Part shown: positions 38,869 to 39,675 of the stretch, in pieces
Layout of the letters: every line of letters starts with the position of its first letter
Position numbering within the stretch: the first letter of the stretch is position 1
Assembly (NCBI GenBank): GCA_937870675.1
Contig: CALMZN010000020.1
Coordinates: forward strand, 1-39,675
Length of the DNA: 39,675 nucleotides
Source: an uncultured bacterium
GTDB lineage: Bacteria > Patescibacteriota > Patescibacteriia > UBA1558 > GWA2-36-10
Direction: 5' to 3'
Notes under the pieces: generated by a model
What the model saw: only the letters and a program-made list of their open reading frames with translations
Databases searched by the model: none
Told to the model about the DNA's origin: nothing
Made by a program: the position numbers and the translations under genes

Positions 38869-39675
38869 ATGCCGGGCAGGTGGGCCACGCTTCAGCGCAT
38901 CGCGCGTTGGGGGCTGGTGTGCGTGTGTCTGATCCTGGTGTCGGCGCAGGCGGTCGCCGCACGGGTGGTGGTGGTGCTGAGCAATGATTCGGCGCCGTAC
39001 CAGGAGGTCTATCAGGTCGTCCGTACCTTGCTGGACGATAGTCCCCATGAACTCAGCCGTGTGTATGCCGATAAACTGACCGCATCCGCACTGGGGGGGG
39101 CCAGCCTGGTTGTTGCCGTGGGCGTGCGTGCGGGGGACGCAGTGGCGTTGCTTGCGGACCGTCCTCCGGTGCTGGCGGTGCTGGTGCCGCGCGCATGGTA
39201 TGTCAGGGACGGGCGTTCAAAGCTGGATGGCAGCGGCTATGCGTCAGCCATCTATCTCGATCAACCCTTCGAGCGTCAGGCGAGGCTTATAAACCTCGCC
39301 TTTCCCGACGTGCGTAGGGTGGGTGTGCTGTTGAGCAACGATCAGGGTGATCTGGTGGGTGAACTGGACGCAGCCCTGCGCAGGCAGCAAATCGATCTGC
39401 TGCCAGGCATGCTGACGAGCGATGAACGGCTGATCGGTACGCTCGAAAACGTCTTGTCGGGAGCCGACTTGCTGCTGGCCGTGGCGGACCCGAAGGTGTT
39501 TAACCGCAACACGGCGCAAAGCCTTTTTCTGACAACCTATCGCTACCGCGTTCCGGTTGTGGGCTATTCACAGTCGCTGACACGGGCCGGTGCGCTGTTG
39601 TCGCTGCATTCCAGCCCGGCGCAAATCGGCCGCCAAACCGCCGAATGGGTGCTCGGCGCCCTCCAGGGCGCATCG
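38869..39675 (+). CDS. ABC transporter substrate-binding protein, 5' part
   Basis: The open frame continues to the window end (269 codons). ATG at 38869 is chosen; a TTG overlapping the dnaQ stop is the alternative. After a basic start, about residues 10-30 form a signal peptide (WGLVCVCLILVSAQAVA). The mature part has the alternating strand-helix pattern of periplasmic-binding folds (RVVVVLSNDSAPYQEVY, RVGVLLSNDQGDL, YRVPVVGYSQSLTRAGAL) and resembles the TrpX-like ABC_sub_bind family. Its ligand is unknown. A run of eight G lies at about 39093-39100. Confidence 0.7.
   Translation, partial: MPGRWATLQRIARWGLVCVCLILVSAQAVAARVVVVLSNDSAPYQEVYQVVRTLLDDSPHELSRVYADKLTASALGGASLVVAVGVRAGDAVALLADRPPVLAVLVPRAWYVRDGRSKLDGSGYASAIYLDQPFERQARLINLAFPDVRRVGVLLSNDQGDLVGELDAALRRQQIDLLPGMLTSDERLIGTLENVLSGADLLLAVADPKVFNRNTAQSLFLTTYRYRVPVVGYSQSLTRAGALLSLHSSPAQIGRQTAEWVLGALQGAS

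Noticed and set aside
26883..39675. Horizontal transfer of a 13-kb block into the CPR genome
   Set aside because: The block is ordinary betaproteobacterial housekeeping with no integrase, repeat or attachment site at the join, and it runs to the window end. A chimeric contig is simpler.
1..39675. CRISPR array, transposase or prophage genes
   Set aside because: I saw no regularly spaced direct repeats, no cas genes, and no transposase, integrase or phage structural motifs in the real reading frames.

Overview
The window looks like two unrelated genomes joined near position 26,883. Bases 1 to about 26,882 are AT-rich, with compact genes, very short spacers and many lineage-specific small proteins. 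They read like a Candidate Phyla Radiation (Patescibacteria, probably Parcubacteria-like) genome. TGA is used as a stop, which argues against the recoded Gracilibacteria/Absconditabacteria. Bases from about 26,883 to the end are GC-rich and carry ordinary betaproteobacterial genes (Nitrosomonadales/Thiobacillus-like by gene content). Both taxonomic calls are inferences from gene content and base composition; no search was run.

Patescibacterial part, left to right: partial orphan gene; trmD; sugar-nucleotide epimerase; khpA-rpsP; short UDP-sugar dehydrogenase; a short SMC-like ATPase; two tandem structured small-RNA candidates; rpmF, a NusB-Nudix fusion and rnc as one operon; a third RNA candidate; hsp20, a 75-aa protein and a VanW-family protein as one operon; small orphan genes; tRNA-Leu, a methyltransferase and tRNA-Val packed together; a YdcF-like (DUF218) gene; a large secreted lamin-tail/PKD protein; ssb; a fourth RNA candidate; rnhB; a CsoR-like repressor, thioredoxin, thioredoxin reductase and glutamate dehydrogenase; tRNA-Arg; a bactofilin with a degenerate diacylglycerol-kinase-like protein; and the classical rpmH-rnpA-yidD-yidC cluster.

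Between the conserved genes sit solitary units, either orphan small proteins or structured RNAs. Most have a near-consensus sigma70 promoter (usually a 17-nt spacer), a strong Shine-Dalgarno when coding, and their own intrinsic terminator. This recurrent cassette layout, above all the tandem RNA pair at 6.55-7.12 kb, is the most plausible undescribed material here. A perfect 30-bp palindrome is also built into two different genes in different reading frames.

Betaproteobacterial part: fabI; a divergent yejABEF-type peptide ABC transporter (lipoprotein binding protein, two permeases, fused double ATPase) with overlapping start/stop codons; a 0.5-kb spacer; mltD and gloB on the minus strand; then a methyltransferase, rnhA, dnaQ and a partial ABC substrate-binding protein on the plus strand. 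The join falls exactly where fabI ends and where rpmH would begin. The likeliest explanation is a chimeric assembly rather than gene transfer, so the two parts should not be interpreted as one genome.
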